Positions 7,592 through 8,937 of a DNA stretch of 8,937 nucleotides are shown piece by piece. The position numbers and the translations under genes were made by a program. This stretch comes from Verrucomicrobiota bacterium (GTDB lineage: Bacteria > Verrucomicrobiota > Verrucomicrobiia > Chthoniobacterales > UBA10450): assembly GCA_003221375.1 (NCBI GenBank), contig QHRI01000158.1, forward strand, positions 1 through 8,937, in the 5' to 3' direction. The notes below the pieces were generated by a model that saw only the letters and a program-made list of their open reading frames with translations, was not told the DNA's origin and ran no database searches. Each line of letters starts with the position of its first letter. The first letter of the stretch is position 1.

Positions 7592-7649
7592 GTGGCGCAA
7601 CTTTGCAAGTTGCGCTTGAAGAGACTCGCAAGTTACAAACTTGCGCCAC
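7592..7649. repeat. BIME-like paired hairpin between convergent genes
   Basis: GTGG (7592-7595) and CCAC (7646-7649) head the two halves. The first hairpin is GCGCAACTT / AAGTTGCGC (7595-7603 and 7607-7615, loop TGC); the second is CGCAAGTT / AACTTGCG (7627-7634 and 7638-7645, loop ACA). The two halves are also imperfect inverted copies of each other, 22 bases with three mismatches. The element sits between the stop of the pseudopilin gene (7572) and the stop of the OmpA-like gene (7652), so it may end transcription from both sides. Confidence 0.8.
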
Positions 7650-7651
7650 AT

Positions 7652-8335
7652 TCACCCTTCGCTCGTATGCACCACAACCTCCACCCGGCGGTTGGGACTC
7701 TGCTCTTCAATTGATCCGCTTGCCGACGCCCGGAATTTCGTCGCCCCGTAACCGCGCGTTTCGATCTGCGCAGGATTAATCCGCATCACTTCCACCAAAT
7801 AGCGCTTCACGCTGTCCGCGCGGCGCTGACTTAGATCGAGATTGTATTCGAATGTGCCGAACGAGTCCGTGTATCCTTCAACGGAAAATGTCGCTTTCGA
7901 GTTGCGTTGGATGAGAGTGCCTAGTTTTTGCAGTTGACTGATGGCACTCGATTGCAAGACGTCGCTGTCATATTCAAACAGCTGATCATCAGGTAGTCGT
8001 AATTTGGTACCCGAACCGAGCGGACCCTTTTGCGCGAGTAGCTGATCCAAATCGCTGAACCCAGCTGTGTGCCCTTTGTTTGGTCCCGCGCTGTCGCCGG
8101 GCATCTTGCTGGTAAACGTGTTGGGACGCTTGATCGTTGTACTGGTTGCCAATTCCGTCCCGCTGAGCGCCGGCTGAGGACGGCCTGATTGTGAATTGCT
8201 GTTGAGCAGCGATTGCTCGTGCGGCGCGCTTGGATCATTGGCGAGACTCTGGGCAGTCGAACGCTCAATTTCAGTAAGCACGGAATTTACTTCTGGCTGT
8301 TCCACCTTGGGTTGATCAGGCAAAACATCCCGCAT
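7652..8335 (-). CDS. OmpA-family peptidoglycan-binding protein, C-terminal part
   Basis: The 227 residues end in an OmpA_C domain (about 115-225), which anchors envelope proteins to peptidoglycan. Visible are FEYDSDVL, EGYTDSFG with Asp157, the NLDLSQRRADSVKRYL signature (165-180, Arg172) and a late NRR (215-217). Residues 1-100 are a polar linker rich in Pro, Ser, Asn and Thr, with no signal peptide. The first Met (8335) is inside the neighbouring frame, and that reading frame is open upstream to a TAA at 8389-8387 with no other ATG. It therefore probably lacks its true start and membrane anchor, which are encoded by the overlapping frame 8601-8287. A possible alternative is translation as a separate soluble protein by coupling. 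Downstream it converges on the pseudopilin gene across a paired-hairpin repeat. Confidence 0.8.
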   Translation of the reverse strand: MRDVLPDQPKVEQPEVNSVLTEIERSTAQSLANDPSAPHEQSLLNSNSQSGRPQPALSGTELATSTTIKRPNTFTSKMPGDSAGPNKGHTAGFSDLDQLLAQKGPLGSGTKLRLPDDQLFEYDSDVLQSSAISQLQKLGTLIQRNSKATFSVEGYTDSFGTFEYNLDLSQRRADSVKRYLVEVMRINPAQIETRGYGATKFRASASGSIEEQSPNRRVEVVVHTSEG

Positions 8336-8601
8336 GTCGTCCGGAAGCGCCGCGCTTCGACACTGCTTTTGCCGAGGTCCGATGCGTTAATGCTCCTGAC
8401 CTTGAACGTTGGCGTCTGCTCATTTTGAGCAACCATCGTTTCAATCGATTGGAAACGTGTCCGATAAAAATAAGCGCACAGGGCGAAATGTATCGCCAGC
8501 GAAACAATCAATCCGAACCAGAGCCAACTGCGCTCTTTGTTTCCGGTGAGCAAGCCTTCGGTCTCGAACCGGTCAAAATCGTCGAAATCGGAAACTCTCA
8601 T
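8287..8601 (-). CDS. Membrane-anchored N-terminal part of the split OmpA-family protein
   Basis: The 104-residue frame opens with an acidic cytoplasmic segment (MRVSDFDDFDRFETEG), then a basic NKER, one membrane helix (about 26-46, WLWFGLIVSLAIHFALCAYFY) and a periplasmic start FKVRSINASDL. This looks like the anchor of a TonB-like or OmpA-like envelope protein. After about Phe86 the sequence turns implausible (RTTCGMFCLINPRWNSQK), whereas the minus-one frame from the same bases continues with LPDDMRDVLPDQPK and the OmpA protein. The two frames overlap by 49 bases. The span 8601-7652 is 950 bases, one short of a multiple of three, which fits a single lost base between about 8386 and 8335. No clear ribosome binding site is seen before the ATG. 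Confidence 0.65.
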   Translation of the reverse strand: MRVSDFDDFDRFETEGLLTGNKERSWLWFGLIVSLAIHFALCAYFYRTRFQSIETMVAQNEQTPTFKVRSINASDLGKSSVEARRFRTTCGMFCLINPRWNSQK

Positions 8602-8631
8602 TGGTCGGCCAGGAACATATCACATCTGGAA

Positions 8632-8762
8632 TGAGGAAGCACGAATCGCCAAGTTGAAAGGTTAAAGGGTTAAAAAGTTACAACGATAACCCGCGACGCC
8701 CGCTTCGGAAGTGGTCGGTCTTATGACCTTTTTAACTTCTTAACTCTTTTAACTTTTTAACT
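8632..8762. repeat. AT-rich inverted repeat between panB and the OmpA-like gene
   Basis: It begins with TGAGGAAGCAC (8632-8642), shared exactly with 5551-5561. Two arms of about 30 bases follow, at 8652-8680 and 8733-8762, imperfect reverse complements with about five mismatches and one indel. Both are built from repeated GTTAAA-like units. The 50-base centre is GC-richer and includes a small GGTC / GACC hairpin (8717-8720 and 8725-8728). The TAA stop of panB (8759-8757) lies in the right arm. Nothing else is seen in this 155-base gap. Confidence 0.6.
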
Positions 8763-8937
8763 ATTCCGGGTTTGTTCGATGAAGGCCCTGGCGGCCCGCC
8801 GAATCTCATCTGCCACGCGTGCTTCGGGTGAAACAAACTTTGGGGTGAACCATGGAAACAGCCCGATCAAATCGTGTGTGACGAGAATTTGCCCATCACA
8901 ATGCTTACCAGACCCGATACCGATCGTCGGGATACCG
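8757..8937 (-). CDS. panB: 3-methyl-2-oxobutanoate hydroxymethyltransferase, C-terminal end (partial)
   Basis: Cytoplasmic enzyme that makes ketopantoate from 2-oxoisovalerate and methylenetetrahydrofolate, the first committed step to pantothenate and coenzyme A. Only the last 59 residues are in the window; the start lies beyond position 8937. They match the end of Pan[17 protein letters not shown] followed by [14 protein letters not shown] and TPKFV, corresponding to the family's IPTIGIGAGxxxDGQVLVxxDLLG and PKFVK. The final Ser and the TAA come from the AT-rich repeat arm, so the last residues may differ from those of relatives. It is transcribed in the same direction as the OmpA-like gene, 155 bases upstream of it. 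Confidence 0.93.
   Translation of the reverse strand, partial: GIPTIGIGSGKHCDGQILVTHDLIGLFPWFTPKFVSPEARVADEIRRAARAFIEQTRNS

Noticed and set aside
6979..7649. CRISPR array
   Set aside because: The palindromic units differ in sequence, are not regularly spaced and have no spacer pattern.
8371..8386. Programmed minus-one frameshift at the A-run in the OmpA-like gene
   Set aside because: The AAAA run is in the right region but does not form an X-XXY-YYZ heptamer in the upstream frame, so mutation or sequencing error is more likely.

Overview
This window looks like bacterial chromosome, most likely from a soil Verrucomicrobiota (Chthoniobacterales / Udaeobacter type). That placement is inferred from three things: pseudopilin signals of the 'AFTLIEL' kind, a compact gspE-gspE-gspF-gspG order, and a high density of GTAG-headed paired-hairpin repeats between genes. 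No rRNA or other phylogenetic marker is present to prove it.

Layout on the + strand: a 151-base leader with one hairpin; glmS (152-2023), which makes glucosamine-6-phosphate for cell-wall precursors; a 125-base gap holding a paired-hairpin repeat; then a tight type II secretion / type IV pilus-like assembly cluster. The cluster is two tandem full-length assembly ATPases (2149-3852 and 3859-5553), an inner-membrane platform protein of the GspF/PilC family (5564-6928) and one GspG-like major pseudopilin (6925-7572). Gaps inside the cluster are 6 bases, 10 bases and a 4-base overlap, so it is probably one transcript. ATPases, platform protein and pseudopilin together would form the cytoplasmic motor, membrane base and filament of a pseudopilus. 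Secretin, prepilin peptidase and minor pseudopilins are not in this window.

On the - strand, convergent with the cluster, is an OmpA-family envelope protein split over two overlapping frames (8601 down to 7652), probably by a one-base frameshift. Beyond it lies the 3' end of panB (8937 down to 8757), from pantothenate synthesis. No stretch over 300 bases lacks a gene; the larger gaps (1-151, 2024-2148, 8602-8756) all contain repeat or hairpin structure.

The most interesting layer is the repeats. At least three elements (2034-2085, 6979-7040, 7592-7649) share one architecture with different sequences: a GTAG or GTGG head, a short hairpin, a spacer, a second hairpin, and the head's reverse complement. 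This is the BIME arrangement of two inverted REP sequences. Several repeats run into genes: one supplies most of the pseudopilin leader (and a possible ribosome binding site and start), one appears to have replaced the first residues of GspF, and others supply stop codons for the pseudopilin and panB.
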